NCBI GenBank assembly: GCA_965153455.1
Contig: OZ234495.1
Coordinates: 17,046,875 to 17,110,874 of the forward strand
Source of the DNA: Sphagnum compactum
Lineage: Eukaryota; Bryophyta; Sphagnopsida; Sphagnales
Reading direction: 5' to 3'
Length of the DNA: 64,000 nucleotides
Shown here: positions 10,701-24,130 of the stretch, one piece after another
Numbering within the stretch: the stretch's first letter is position 1
Layout: each line of letters begins with the position of its first letter
Program-made: the position numbers and the translations under genes
Notes under the pieces: model-generated
Told to the model about the DNA's origin: nothing
The model's database searches: none
What the model saw: only the letters and a program-made list of their open reading frames with translations

Positions 10701-13700
10701 ATCTCTTTTCACCTATATTAGTGTGCCCTTGTGTCGTTGGCCCACAATGTGAACGCATTGAGGGCTATTTGTTTTTCTTTTGAGTGAAAATTCACATTTT
10801 TTGGCCAGAATATTGGGCTGGTGAATCACACAGGGTTTTTTTATTTTAAAAAATACAAATAAATTTGCAAATATCTCCAAAAAAAAAGTTTCAATGTCAC
10901 CGTTGTGTAAAAAAAATATGTTCCTATTTCACCTCCTCGCCGTCAAGGAAAATGTCTATTCACATAATTTGTAGCTTATTTTAGGGTAGATCATTAGATC
11001 TTCACCATGAGGATTGTCTTAACCCCCTTCTTCAAACGGGTTTTCACTAAACCTTCCTTCCATCCGAAACATGTTTCACTTGCCTAATGTTGAACAATGT
11101 AATTATCTAGTGTCGGTGTGCATTGTGCAATGTTACAACTTGCAAGCTTCAAGCACTAGGAATCTAGGTGATGGGAATGACAAGTTTGGCCATCAAATGA
11201 TGTGCATTTTTGAATCTTTAGCAACCTTTCAACATGGCACTTGTTTTTCAATACATTTAAAGATGTTGCAAATAGTGGCTTGTATGAAATTGAACATCGT
11301 AAATAAAACGACATTATGGTGAAATGACAACTCCATGTTCAAGCTTCAACAACAATAATTGTTGACCAAGTAAACTTAGAGATTGAGTTAAGTCCTAACT
11401 TTTGAATCTTTAAATGTCTATCACCTAAATCCTCATTGCTCAATGTTCATGTAGTCTAATTAAAATTTGTGATTTGATTGGCATGCTTAGGAATCAGTAG
11501 TCAATCTTGCTACTCATTGAACAATGAACATTGAGGATGGCTCATGGGTGTTAGTTTTTTTAAAAGGTTCCCGTGGTCCACTAATCTTTTGAAATGAAAT
11601 ATTTTTTCAGAATTTGATTACAACAATCAATTGCTCCCAATTGTGTGTTTGTCATGTGTTTGTGTGTTTACGTGTGTAGTGATTGTTGAGTCTTAAATCT
11701 TAGCTTTGAGAGTTTCATCATTGAAACCTATTATTGCCAAATTGTGAATCTTGTTGCAACCATCGATTGTTCTTGTCAACTTGTGCATCTCACTATTCGG
11801 TAACAACCTCCTAGTGCTTACATTCACATTCGTTGATGCAATCCTAGTCCCTATATTTTTTAGTTGTTTTTTTCATTTTGTGTGTGCACTAAACTAACAT
11901 TCATGAATTAAAATGTGTCCTTGAAGCAATTTCGGTCCTGATTCCCAACTTTCCAGATTTTTGAATTACTTTTGTGTTTTGTGTGTGCATTCACATTGTT
12001 CAATCATGGATTCCCGACAACATTGACAAAGATCGATAATAAGATTTTTTTTTAAAAAAAATATGATCTTTGTTTAAGATGATTAAGAGTTAAGAATTAG
12101 AACTCAAAGATTAGGACTCACGATGTTCAAAGGCCAGGACTTATGCATTTAGGAATTTTAAGACTAAACTTATGTGTTAAAATGTTTTCAATTACAACAT
12201 GGATACTTTTGCTTGCACTCAAGCCATAGTTCCTTAGAAGGAAAAAAAAATGTTCATTTCTTTATTCATTTTGAAAGTTTGTAAGGTTCTTAATTATGCT
12301 ATGAATCTCAAAGATTACCAATCTATAGCACATGCCTCTCTTTACCATTTAGTGTTGATCTGACATTAGTTTTATATATGGTTCTTATAAGTTGGCAACA
12401 CACGAGCTCCAATCTTACACTTGATAATTTTTGCATGCCTTTAATGGGGTTCCAATTTTCAAATCAAATAAGTTTGTAATAGATTTTTTATGTTCATTTA
12501 AATCATAAGTAATCAACATTTTGTGTGTGTTTGTTATGGTAAGAAACTTTTAATCGAGTGCACAAGATCTTTCAATCCCTCTAAAAGTGGCCTTCCTTAA
12601 GTTTTGTTTTTTGAAACCAATTGTTGCTACCAATTCTAGAATTTAACATTTAGAATTTTGAACTTCACCTTTGGAATTTGCAACTTTGCAAATAATTGGT
12701 ACAAAAAAAATACAATATTAAAACAATTGAGTTTGGAGTCTAAAAGAGCATGTGCATTGTGCACAATCTAGATTTGTCACATTACATTTTTTTAATAACC
12801 AATTTAAAGTTCACAATTCATGTAGATAATTGTCAATTAACACATCATGATTTTTTTTGAGTAATCAATGAAACCCTTACATTAATCAAAATTATCACCT
12901 ACCTTGAAAATTTAGCCTACATGTATTTACCAAAACCATTCATTTGGTTTTTAATATGCAACACTTATTTCTACATAAATTTACCTCAAGCAACCACATT
13001 GGCTATGTGGTTACAAACTTAATGACCATTTCACTTTAACTTCTAACCCCCAAAAAAACACTAAAGGAAACCCCATGTAATCAATATTAACTACCATTTT
13101 GTAAACAATGTTTTAAAGTTGGAATGGCCTTTTTCTTTAGATATTTAACAAACACTTTTATTTGGGAAAATTTTCCCACATTTTAGCAATTTTTTTCTAA
13201 TTTACACGCCAACAAATTCCCAAAAAACTTAGTTGCCATAGAGCTAAAAATTTGTCAATAAAATACGATGGTCTTTTTGTGTACACCTATTTTGACAAAT
13301 TTGTCAACTAACAATCATTGACAAGAATGTCATCAGTTAACAAAATCAATGAGAGGATTAACGAGGTAGATGAAATACATACTTATGCATTTGTGGTGAA
13401 AAGCACAAGCATAAAATCTTGCCATATGTTGTGGTGAGACAACCTTTCTCTCTTTATTGGAGGTGTAAACAATAGATGGGTAATTCCAACCTTTTGCCAA
13501 AATCATGTTGTACAGCCTTGAGCCTTAAGATTACAAAGAAAACCGGTCTTTAACAAAAGGTGGAAACTTTGTGACCGGACAAGGAGTGAATGGACAAGGA
13601 GTATTTATGTTTCTATAGTGTGAATGTTATATTCGTTTTAGGGTTTAGGTGTTGAATCGTCGTCAACTTTCTTCATGCAGGTGACGGGGGTTATATTTTC

Positions 13701-16700
13701 ATTGTTTGTTAGTGGCTGTGAGTAGGAAGGTTTGTTGCTTGTGTGTTATGTGAGATAGGATGGCAATTGAAGATGGATGGCCAAGCGCGATTCATGGGTG
13801 CAAGGAAGACGAGAAGAACAGGAGGTTGGACAAGGATAAGAGATGAGATTCGAAGGAAAAAGAGGAAGGTTGCCACGTAGAAGAGAGAGCAGGTTTTTGG
13901 TGGTAAAAAAGAGCTTGTAGGATAAATAGTTGCTGTGTTTTTCTCCGTTGCGCCAGTAACTATATGATGGCCAACTCCGTGTTTTGGTTAGAATTTGGAT
14001 TGATCAAGGGTTGATGCTAAAGATTGATGACGCCTAAAGGTGGTTTGAGCTGTAGAATTAAAGGCATATAGAAAACTGCATCTGTAGGGGTTTAGGAAGA
14101 CCTTACTTGGATTAACCAATGGGTGGATCATAACACCTGAATGGAAGCCAGAAACCTCTTTGTGGGTATCCTTGGGACTGGGCAGAATGTGAAAGAGAGA
14201 GAAATAGGATGGAAAAAATCACAACTAATATTCATAGATCCATACTTCTCATAGAATTATGTCTTCTTCTTGAGTAGTTGTAAACCAACTTGGCGAACCT
14301 GGTTCAATTGTTGAGTAGTATCCAGAAGTTGATCTGTGTCAAGCCATAACACAAGCATTTCTGTGCATTGATCCATGTAGAGGGAGAAGAGGGGAATTAG
14401 CAGCTAATCACAAACCGAATGAACATTGAGAGCTCTGACTTCAAGCCAAACCCTACTAACATTTTGTATTCACAATACAAGAATGCCGCTGTCGCCAGCA
14501 GCAACTAAGAACTACTACTAATGTAACAGATTTAGGATAGGTTGATGGGTGTGCATCTTCGTAGAAACTGTCTTATAAATGAGGATCAAAAGCTGTAGGA
14601 CGCAGAATAGGATTGTTGTAATGATGCCTGCTTGACAGGAGATGAATTACTAACCTTACAACAAGATTAGGGTTGTGTACTCTCTCTTTTTGGTTACAAC
14701 TTTATTCATTTGGTTGGTTGGGAAAATGTTGGAATTGTCTTGAGTGTACAAAGCAATTTTGTGTGCAGCTTTTACCCAATTAGTAGTTTTCAATGAATAA
14801 TCAAAAGAGTGTAAAATAATGCGCAAGGCCATGGGCATTACAAGAATAAGGATCCATGCAAGGCAAAGCTAAGGTGAACCCTTTTCTAGTAATGCCTATA
14901 ATCAGGGGTGCTACATGGCATAAAAATCGACAAATTTCTTTTAAAACATTTCATGATACCCATTGGGTACCCATTGGGTACCCACTGGGTATCACAGGAA
15001 AAAAAATTGACACAAGGCAATTTGGAAAATGGAATGCCTTCGTCGGTGCAAGCAAGCATTTTGTTTTTCAAAATGCCTTGCAAGTTCTTTTGCTCTAGAA
15101 GCATGTGTGCACATACACTAAAAATTCTGGGCGCAGGATTTTTACGGTGTAATAAACAATCCTATAGCTCCAAATTCCAACTTAAATTTTCACGAAACAT
15201 GATGATCTTCTACAAAATTATAATAATATCACATCGAAACATTTTATTTTATTTTTGGATTCTCATTACTATGCCTAAAACACTAAAAATTTACAAAACT
15301 GTAATGTAATCATGTTTATAATGTTTAGGGTTCATAATGTTTAGAGTTTATAATGTTTATAATGATTTGTTCATGAGCCTACTAGCTAGCCCTTACTGGA
15401 TGGCACTATGTGCACTCATGTTTATATACTTGTAAATACCCGTTCAAAACATTTTTTTTGTCGGTGTAGTTGGAGGGCACCTTATTGTGCTTAATTATAT
15501 AGCCCATATTTTTTTCCTACATGAAGGGTGGGTGTTTCGAAAAATGTATTGCCCCGCTCCTACAGGCATCTTAAAATTTCAAAAGCTTGCTTTTTTCCAT
15601 GATATCATGGGGAATTTTTTTAAATTTTTTTAAAAAAAATCCTAGGAGTCTTTACACATAGTAAATAAACCTTCATAGCTTTGGGCTTCACCCGCCACAT
15701 TTAAAGACAAAGCCTTGTTGTAGATGCTTTTGATTTGTCCTATGATGGGTTAGTAATAATCAAGCCTTACTTGAGGATTATAAGGAACTAACTACACATG
15801 ATCTACATCATGTTTTGTCTAGAAGAGGTCAAAGTTCAAACCCTCATCTATCTATGAAGGAAGGAAGGCTGTTTGTTTGTTTTGTTTTGTTTTTACTTAT
15901 GAGATCCACTGAACCAGGATGCTGCTTCAGATCGTGTTCTTGGTGTCTTTGGAAAGCTCTCAATGAGGAGGGGTGCATGGGCTTGGTTCTATGACATTTG
16001 GACTTGCAGTGCAAAAGTTCTTCAATATTGAATGATTTCTTCACTATAAATTAAATTAATTTAAATTGTAGCTGAAATTTTTGGAGGAATTGGAATGTGC
16101 ATTTGGTGTTGTTGGAAAGATCTTGATACGCAGGATTTAATGGAATTTATATGGTAAGACTTGGATTCAGAATGTGGGAAATATTGATAAGTCACAAGGA
16201 AAGAGAATATATGTGTAATTGGCATTTCATGTACAATTGGATCAAAAATAGCATAATTTTGCTTTTATCATTTAGCTAAGGGTGATACCATTTGAATGAG
16301 ATTTGGTATGGAGAACAAAATATGAAGATTGTTAACATTTATGTTCCCCAACAACAAATCATTATAGAGATTCAACAAAATGTGAATTGAATTATTGAAA
16401 ATTAATGGAGTCCCTTGGGCACATTTTTTACATGTTGTCACGATTCTAAGATTTTTGTACCTCCCTCAAAAAACTAGTGTATATTCATGGGGAGTGGCCA
16501 AGGTGAGACACCAAATTTTGACTCTATTATTGGAAGGTTTTAAATTTCCCATCCTAGATAGACACATTATTTCCAATGAATTCCAGACATCACAAGGGGA
16601 AAAAATTGAAATATATATTCATTGGTGAAAATGGAGTACCTAGATGTATTTCAAACAAATAATAAGAAAAGAAAATTAGAAAATAATCTTCCAAAAGATT

Positions 16701-17524
16701 GCATTGCTTGGCCATAGTTACTTTTGACCATCAAATTGTAAATGTCGAAAGTCACCTTGTCTAAATTTATAAGGTCTCCCCTCTAAACTTGCTAAAACCT
16801 TTCTTTGTTCACAACTCTCAAGCACCGATATCAAATTCTCCCACCTTTTGTCCCATAATTATATCAAGTGACTTTAATTCAAATAAGCACAATGTTTCCA
16901 AGATAATTCCAATTTATTATGTTGATTAATCAAAATGAATCTTGAGTTTACAAAAGTATGAGGACATACAACTCACTTTTTCATCACATGTAGTTAAACA
17001 AGTTGTCCAAATAAAACACATGTAAAGACAAATCGAGACTTTTTAGACGCATCATAAGCAAATTCATTGTGCACTCAAATCACCTAAACATGATAAACCA
17101 ATTCCATAATCTTTCATAATTTGGTTTGATAGTTGAGTCGGGCCTCGCATTTTGGGAATGTCACCACCCATGGACTTTACCTATTGTGTAAAGCATGAGG
17201 CAAAATTTATCATGAACCAAACCCATGTAGATAGATCACAAGGCCTATGAATGGGGGGGTCTTATGCCTACTCCTCAATAGTGGGAGGGTTCTTACACCT
17301 ATAAGTAAGTACATCATGAATCATATGCAAAATCTCCCTCTTTAGGCTAAAGCAAGAAAAAATATCCACTCAATGAAGTGCCCTCCAAATATTGGAGCCT
17401 ATTTTTCTAAGGTTGTTATGGGTAGTGTAGAGCCTTCAACCAAAAGCTTTACTAGAATAAGGAGTTGAGAATGGGCCTTATTTCAATAAAGCCCGTGGCT
17501 TATGGTTTTATCAATGATAGAGAC

Positions 17525-17548
17525 CTATATATATATATATATATATAT
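17525..17548. repeat. (TA)n microsatellite
   Basis: About 12 TA dinucleotides. Confidence 0.9.
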
Positions 17549-17602
17549 TTTCTCATGTCTACCCAACAAATATGACAAGAAAAAAATGAAAACAATTGTA
17601 AG

Positions 17603-17656
17603 GCATTTCAAAAAATGGAATTTCCACCACAATGGGCATTCCATTTTTTGAAATGC
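17603..17656. repeat. Perfect 19-bp inverted repeat
   Basis: The arm GCATTTCAAAAAATGGAAT at 17603-17621 is repeated as its exact reverse complement at 17638-17656, with a 16-bp spacer. It could be a short foldback element or the core of a miniature transposon. Confidence 0.9.
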
Positions 17657-18162
17657 TCCATGAATAGTGGAAGAAAAAACTCCTATGTAAGGTGTTTTCC
17701 AATTACACTAGAATTGGAAAGCCTTTGATGAAGCAATGTGCTGGTTTGTCATTTCACAATTTTTGGACTAACAAAACAAAATTTATTAAATTTCGGATGA
17801 TTTTCATTTCTAGGAATTAATCCAAAAATTTAATGGTTTTTTCATAATTGGGTTCCATAAAAACTTTGAAGTTGAACGCATTTCAAATGTAATTAAAATA
17901 TCAATATTGATGACCTTATATGAAGTTTTATACACTTGGGCTAATAGCACATGTGCCCACCAATCTATCCTAATATAAATTAGGTAAGCTACCACATGAA
18001 AATATTAGAGCTTGACAATCCAAATATGTGGTGGATGCATCCCATTTCTCCCATACCTATAGGAGAAAATAAGTACCACATTACTCTAGTTTTTTTTTTT
18101 TTTTTCCTTCCAAGAGTAGAACTCATAAAAATCTTTCTTTGGAAGGCATTTCATATCCCTAA

Positions 18163-18226
18163 GGATCATACACCTACGATTTGGGAGCAAGAGGAAGCTT
18201 ATGCCTCGCAAGTAGGTGTATGATCC
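18163..18226. repeat. Perfect 15-bp inverted repeat
   Basis: GGATCATACACCTAC at 18163-18177 and its reverse complement at 18212-18226, with a 34-bp spacer. The word CACCTACT/TACACCTA also marks the repeats near 17256 and 34598. Confidence 0.9.
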
Positions 18227-19770
18227 CTCCTTTTCCCAAAAATAGTAGGCATAAAAATGCATCCAACTACTATTGCCTTGTAATCTTCATGTGTTTGGGT
18301 TGATGATAAAGTTTGCCTTGTGTTTTGTGGTGGATAATGTCCATGGTTAGGGTATGTTCCCAACCAAAATGCATGGCCAAACACAATTATGGCCTCATCT
18401 TAAGCCTTTTATGTTAGGGGATGGCCATACCTTGTGGGTTTACCATACAAGAAATGATCAAACCCCCTAAATTCATCTATTGTCACACTTCGCCAAATTG
18501 TCCCACTTGCTTGGATTCATCCATTGTTAGAGTTTCCCAAGCCAATCCATCGATCCAATGTGCACTTCCTCGCATATTCCAACTACTGATAGCAAACCAC
18601 CTGGACCAATCATTATGATCGACCAATCAGAAATAGGGAGTAGTAGTCACATCTTCTGCCCTGCACTCCTTCCGTGGCAGGTGTTAGGCTTTGCTGCTGT
18701 ACCTTTCACCAGCCTCAGCAAATTGTTCCCAAATGCTAGGCCAAAACCATTTTGCTAACCCACACTGCCCTGTTTTGAGTTTTCTTCATTCAATTTTAAT
18801 TTGGGCAGGGTCAGCTATTGAGCACACACAGGTGGAGTTGCTTAGGTATGCTTGAGGTACATTCTATAACTTATTGCACCTGTTTGGTGCTCAGCCCATT
18901 TCCCCACTTTTTTCAATATAAATGAAGAAAAGAAGTTTCTGAAGGCATGGCAGCAAATGAACCACATGGTGGTCAGAGGACAAAAAAAAATCAAAAGATT
19001 AAATAATAAAGCTTGGGAGATCAAATTTTTTTTAATTAATTTATTGTTGTACCCTTTGCAGCTTTGACACTAATTATATTATTTGTAGAAATGTTGAAAT
19101 TTTCATCAATTTTTAACCTTTTTTCCAAGATATTTTTTAAGGAACCTAAGGGATATTTTTGGAATATTCTATTTTTTGGTCATGGAATCGTCAATAATTG
19201 GATAGACATGTGTTGAAGCTGCCCATAGCCCTTTTGAAATTATGTAATGATTACCATAGTACCTTAGACTTATGTTCTTAAAACTAATATACCCTAATGA
19301 AGCACATACATACATTTGAAAAAAAAAAATCCTATCGATATTGAGTTTATGTAAGATATATGCATTAAAAAAAAATTTAAAAATTCCACTGTATTTTTAA
19401 AACTGTCATAAGTAATTTCAAAGTTTGAACATTTTTTTATTCTCACTAAATAAATGAAAAGAACATACCCGTCTTCTTACCCCCAACCCTGGGTATATGA
19501 TGGGGATTACCCACATCCTACCCATCTACCCAAAATTATAATGCTTTATACCTTGAACCTAACCTGGTGGGAAAAAATGAAACCCCTTAATATACCCTTA
19601 CCCTAGATTTATCAAAAACCCTAGATTGCTCACACCACACTGGTCAGAACCCCTACTCGGGTTCTGCTTATGTTTTGTACAGGGACTTTCGCATTTGATC
19701 CAACTTTTGGAAGTTTTTACCTTATTAGAACTGGTTTCACATTAGGTGAACCGGTTTCTTTGGTGAAAGT

Positions 19771-19792
19771 GTTTAGGGTTTAGGGTTTAGGG
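19771..19792. repeat. Short telomere-type repeat inside the Harbinger left end
   Basis: Three TTTAGGG units. The matching inverted region on the right (about 23755-23772) carries CCCTAAA-like words, so this may belong to the element end rather than to telomeric DNA. Confidence 0.8.
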
Positions 19793-20337
19793 TACCAGTA
19801 TTTGGATAAAATATAAAGACTTTCATATTGGCCTTGTCTGGGTACTCCATTGGTATTGGTATAAAGCATCATCATTCACACCTAGAGGTAGGTTGGTGTT
19901 AAATGGGTGTTAATTAAGAGCTACAATTCCAGATGACTATTTACACCTAAAATGTTATGTAACACAAATGCTGAAGTGGCATCCCATGTGGCATGAAATG
20001 TTATCTCAAAGTTAAGAGAAATGTTTGTTATCATCAAGTCTTCCTAAAACTTAGATTTACAATGAAAAATGTAATGTTATGTATCTAGCCCAAAAGTGGG
20101 TGATTAACTCAATGTTAACTAAAACTACGCCATCACTCTACAACCTCCTTGCCCTCCATTGCTCACCCCCTTGCCTGCACTTTCTTCAAAGAACACAACG
20201 CAAGAACAGTACTTCTCTTGCAACATTCCAACGTCATTGCCATCTTTGCAAAATTCCATAGTGATGAATTGGTGTTTTGGCACCAAACTGTGGCCGCGTG
20301 AAACAAGTAACTCTCCCACAAAAGCTTTAGCATCGCC

Positions 20338-21740
20338 ATGGACAATTGCAACAACCAAGCTACTAAAGGAGGTAAGAATCCAATAACTCAATTGCATTGT
20401 TGCATGTTTTGAATGCCCGTTCCCTAATTCACAAAAAAAACACAAGAAAATGTGTTCAACTAAAATTTGTATCTCCATGTAAACTTACCTCTCAACAATT
20501 ATGACAAAGGATGTCCATCAAAAACAAAGAACAAAGGAGAGAAGAAGGCATGTTTAAATATGTCCCTTGAAATGCATTCAAGGAAACCATTGCAACCAAA
20601 TTGGGAGCATGGTGAAATATCACCATTAATCAAGGCAAAGCAGCGTGAACATATCACAACATTAGACACGGTCGATCGACCCACGGGACTAGTTTGAAAC
20701 AGTTGTAACAAAGTGGAAAAAGGTCTATGTGATTGTCATGAATGCTAGTTATTCTCAACACATGAAAAAGGCCCTGCTTATAAAGACAAATGAGGAGCCA
20801 TCTTTGAAAAATTCAAAAAGATTTTTTATCACATCTCAAGAACATGGCAAAATGAAAAGTATTGGGCAATGAACCCACAAGACAAGGTTGCACATCATTT
20901 GCCACAACTCTTTAATAATAGCCACGATGACATGATCTTTGGAGTTCATGGGAAAAAGGTTAGTATTCAACCCTCTGCATATTCATGATTTCATGCAAGA
21001 TGCAGACAACATTGTTGGGCTCACTACTAATGAACCCATTGAATTCAATGCTAGTGATGTAAGAAAACAAGCTTTCATTAATTGTGAGGATGTTACAAGA
21101 ATCAAGGACAACTGGGCATTCATGAAAAAACTTTCGAGTTTGCACGCCATACTACCTCTGAACATTCACAGACTTTCACAACAGCCATAAATGAAGTTGT
21201 TGCAGACATAGGCGACATCCCAGTGCAGACATCAATGAAAACTCCATTGCAGACACTAGTGAAAGCCACAATGCACAATGTAATAAGCCCTTGATGCACA
21301 ACCCAATGCAAAAACTTCAAACACCAAATTCAATCAACAAAGAAATTTGAAATACAAGAAGTCAAGGATCCATATCAAGAAACATTGGCAACATTGGTGT
21401 AAAACACGAATACTTTTCAACACAGAAGAGCATGGCTAAAGCAACAAAACAAAGCATTCAACTATTAGTGGATTCCATGGATCGTATGCAAGAATGCACA
21501 CATGAATCAAACTCGGTTATCGAAGTAAAGGGATCCAAGACTCAAGAAGGTATTGTTGATAAGCAACTGGATTACTTCAAATGCAAAGACAAGATCACCA
21601 AGGAAACTCAAATGAACATGGTAAATGCAAGTAGAAACCTTGCAAATATCATTAGAGAAATACTCAAAGGCCACAAAGGTAAGGAGCCCCTCTTTCTAAA
21701 ACAAAACTTTGATGCTCACATCAAAGAAAATGCACAATAA
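20338..21740 (+). pseudogene. Harbinger accessory Myb/trihelix-like DNA-binding protein, degraded
   Basis: A plausible first exon begins at the ATG at 20338 and ends at a GTAAGAAT donor after 20371. The second exon would start near 20508. Landmarks of the Myb-like partner of PIF/Harbinger transposases follow: QPNWEHGEISPLIKAKQREH and TLDTVDRPTGLV at 20590-20697, a stop and frame loss, then FMGKRLVFNPLHIHDFM at 20942-20995 with a negatively charged stretch, and a last open segment at 21432-21740. That last segment (102 residues from its ATG) looks helical and charged, as expected for a C-terminal coiled coil. Stops and frame changes break the gene at least twice. In the family this protein binds the element ends and recruits the nuclease. 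Confidence 0.65.
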
Positions 21741-22097
21741 ATCTTCAACATGCGTAGAGTACTATAGAATAATTCAACAATGTTGGTCCATTTCAACATG
21801 TATAGAAACTACAAAATAAGTTAGCAATGTTAATTCATCTTTGAATCAAATTTTCGAATAGACTTAAGGATTAAAGTCAATACAGACTTCTAGTGATTTA
21901 TGTGAAAGACCTTTGTCGTCGAAGATAAATGCATAAATCCTTGTGCATGGCATCACCAAATTGTTTTTGTTATTCAATTCCATGGGATGTTTGTTCTTCT
22001 TTAACATCAATGACTTTGTGTTAGGTCCAATTTTGAATTTAGCTACAACTCCACATTAATAATATGCATTAGCCTTTCAACATTTGTTTCACCTTGA

Positions 22098-23004
22098 CAT
22101 CACAAGAGATTATGTAATAAACAACAAACAATGAAAGCATCAAGCACAAAAGACACATGCAACTCAAATTTGGTAAAGAATTTCCTTAAGCTCTTTTGAA
22201 AATTCCAAGGGCATTCTCCACAACAAAACATCCTTGCTTGTGCCTCTTGTTGTACAATAATTCCAAAACAATATGTTAACCTTCTTCCTTGAATGGGGTC
22301 ATGATCCAAGTAATCGATGGATAACATTTGTCACCCAACAAATAAGGTACCCTCGAGGCATTCACACTTCTTGGAATACCCATAAACACATCAGTAAACC
22401 TTTTCTTGCAATCTACGTATGCCTGTGCCACCAAACTATACCCACATGATTTGTGACAATAATAGTATTTAGGGAATAAAACAGCTTTAACAATTGAGAT
22501 GTGCGTGCCATCAATGGCACCTTGCACACTTGGAAAACCACACCAAACTTTAAAATCATCCATTAGAGTTGCCATTGCTTTTCCTCGAGGCCAAATAATT
22601 AGACCATTGTATGTAAAAATGAATGTAGTAACAAACTCATGAAGGACTAAAAATACAGTCAACTTTCCTATTGTAAACAATTCACTGCATGTTATAAAAT
22701 TGGCACCTTGAGCCAACTTAAAAATAACGCAACACACCTGAATCTTCATACGAATAGATTGACAATACTTGGTGTTTTGTATTTGAAAAATAGGTCTGAG
22801 GTGATCTACAATGTTAAACAACATTACTTTGTTCATGTGAAAGTTTTTAAACCACCTATCTTCCTCGAATTTTATCAACAAAAATTTGGAAAGCCAAGTA
22901 GTGCTCCTAGGCTTCACCCAATAACCCAATTCAATGGACAACATATTCAAGGAAGATGTAATCTGCATTTCATGTAATGCAGCAAGTATGAGAATAAACC
23001 TCAA
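22098..23004 (-). pseudogene. PIF/Harbinger-type transposase (DDE nuclease), frameshifted
   Basis: One frame (22276-23004) carries the N-terminal helical part and the first two catalytic regions: VQGAIDGTHISI with the first Asp, and YVDCKKRFTDVFMGIPRSVN with the second. The frame then breaks in the region PSITWIMTPF. The following block has moved to another frame: CFVVENALGIFKRA (the family's last acidic catalytic region), then after a second shift LRKFFTKFELHVSF and CCLLHNLL at 22100-22210. At least two frameshifts make it non-functional. It faces the accessory Myb-like pseudogene at 20338-21740. Confidence 0.85.
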
Positions 23005-24130
23005 TGAGTCATCTTCAACTAGTGGAATGTTGTTGAGCTAGTTGCATTTGCACCACTTGCAGAAAACTCTTACATAAAGTTAATCAACAAAGCAACGCAC
23101 AACGTGAGAAGAACATACTCACTTTGACTATCCATGGCAAATCAAGAACCAACAAAATGAACTAACAAATAAATAGCAACAAAAAAAGATGACCGCTTTT
23201 GTTGCAAATGGAAACACCTACACAAAATATAATAATGTAAGCAACAAGTTGTGAAAGCTCTTTAAAAAAAAATGTTTGAAAAAAAAAATGCAAGAAATCA
23301 AATATCTATCAAGAGTCAAGTGCATGTGTTGAAGATGAAGCATTGCAAACACAACATTGCAAGTGCAGGCGTAAAAAATGAAACACCGTGAGCACGACAT
23401 TACAAAAAAAACCAAGAGCAACTCAAAGAATATCTAAAAGAACGAGCACAATGTAAAAAAGTAAGAAAAACAAAAGCAACACAAAAAGGTGAAAAGAGAG
23501 TTAGAGAAAAACACAAAAGACAACCTTCTTGGATTGAAGGGCAGATGGGAAAAAGGTTGCCAATGAGCCAAAAAAAAAGTGACCAGTACTTTTGACGACA
23601 TATGTGAACGTGTAATGATATTGTCGATGGTAGGTCAATGATACTTAGCTAGCTACCACTAGGTGTGAATGCATTTGTTTAAACAAACCTTTTGTGGCAA
23701 GGTATCACTACCATGAAACATCTTGATGGATGTTACGACAATGTTAGGTACCAAACCCTAAAATTCCCTAACACTAGGTGTGAAAGGTTTTTAAGGTTGG
23801 TATTGCTTCAGGTGATACTAGACTGATATTAAAATTTAACTCTAGTGAAACCCAAGATTTTGATGGAAAACTCCAACTCTTTTCACAAAACATGCACTAT
23901 TTCCAAAAGGCCAATGCAAAATAGAAAATATGTTGTGCATGATGTTAGACTTTTGTTACAAGGGTTCATGGTTGGTCATTTAGTTTGTTGACAAGGAAAA
24001 AAATCATAAATTGTAGGTCATATGACCATTGAATATTGTTTCCATTCCTTATTAATGCATACAAGTTTTTAAACCTAAGTGATATAAATGTTGGAGCTCC
24101 TAGCTTTACATCCCAAAGTCCTAAAACCAT

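Larger units (their letters stand above)
9374..19770. other. Repeat-rich AT-rich intergenic region
   Basis: No supported gene in about 10 kb. Contents are a telomere-like patch (9827-9880), a 24-bp duplication near 10241-10289, a G-run (10449-10483), an inverted copy of the dispersed TTCCC repeat (10570-10700), a (TA)n run (17525-17548) and two hairpin repeats (17603-17656, 18163-18226). Longer open frames are short, AT-rich and unlike known proteins. Confidence 0.5.
19760..23790. mobile_element. Decayed PIF/Harbinger-type transposon (inferred extent)
   Basis: Two hallmark genes of this superfamily lie tail to tail: a Myb-like accessory gene (+, 20338-21740) and a DDE nuclease (-, 22098-23004). 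Inverted sequences flank them. CATTCACACCTAGAGGTAG near 19873-19891 pairs with CTACCACTAGGTGTGAATG at 23653-23671 (18 of 19). Outside these, GTACC next to telomere-like words occurs on both sides in opposite orientation. Exact termini and the expected TWA target duplication were not resolved. Both genes are broken, so the copy is dead by itself. Confidence 0.65.
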
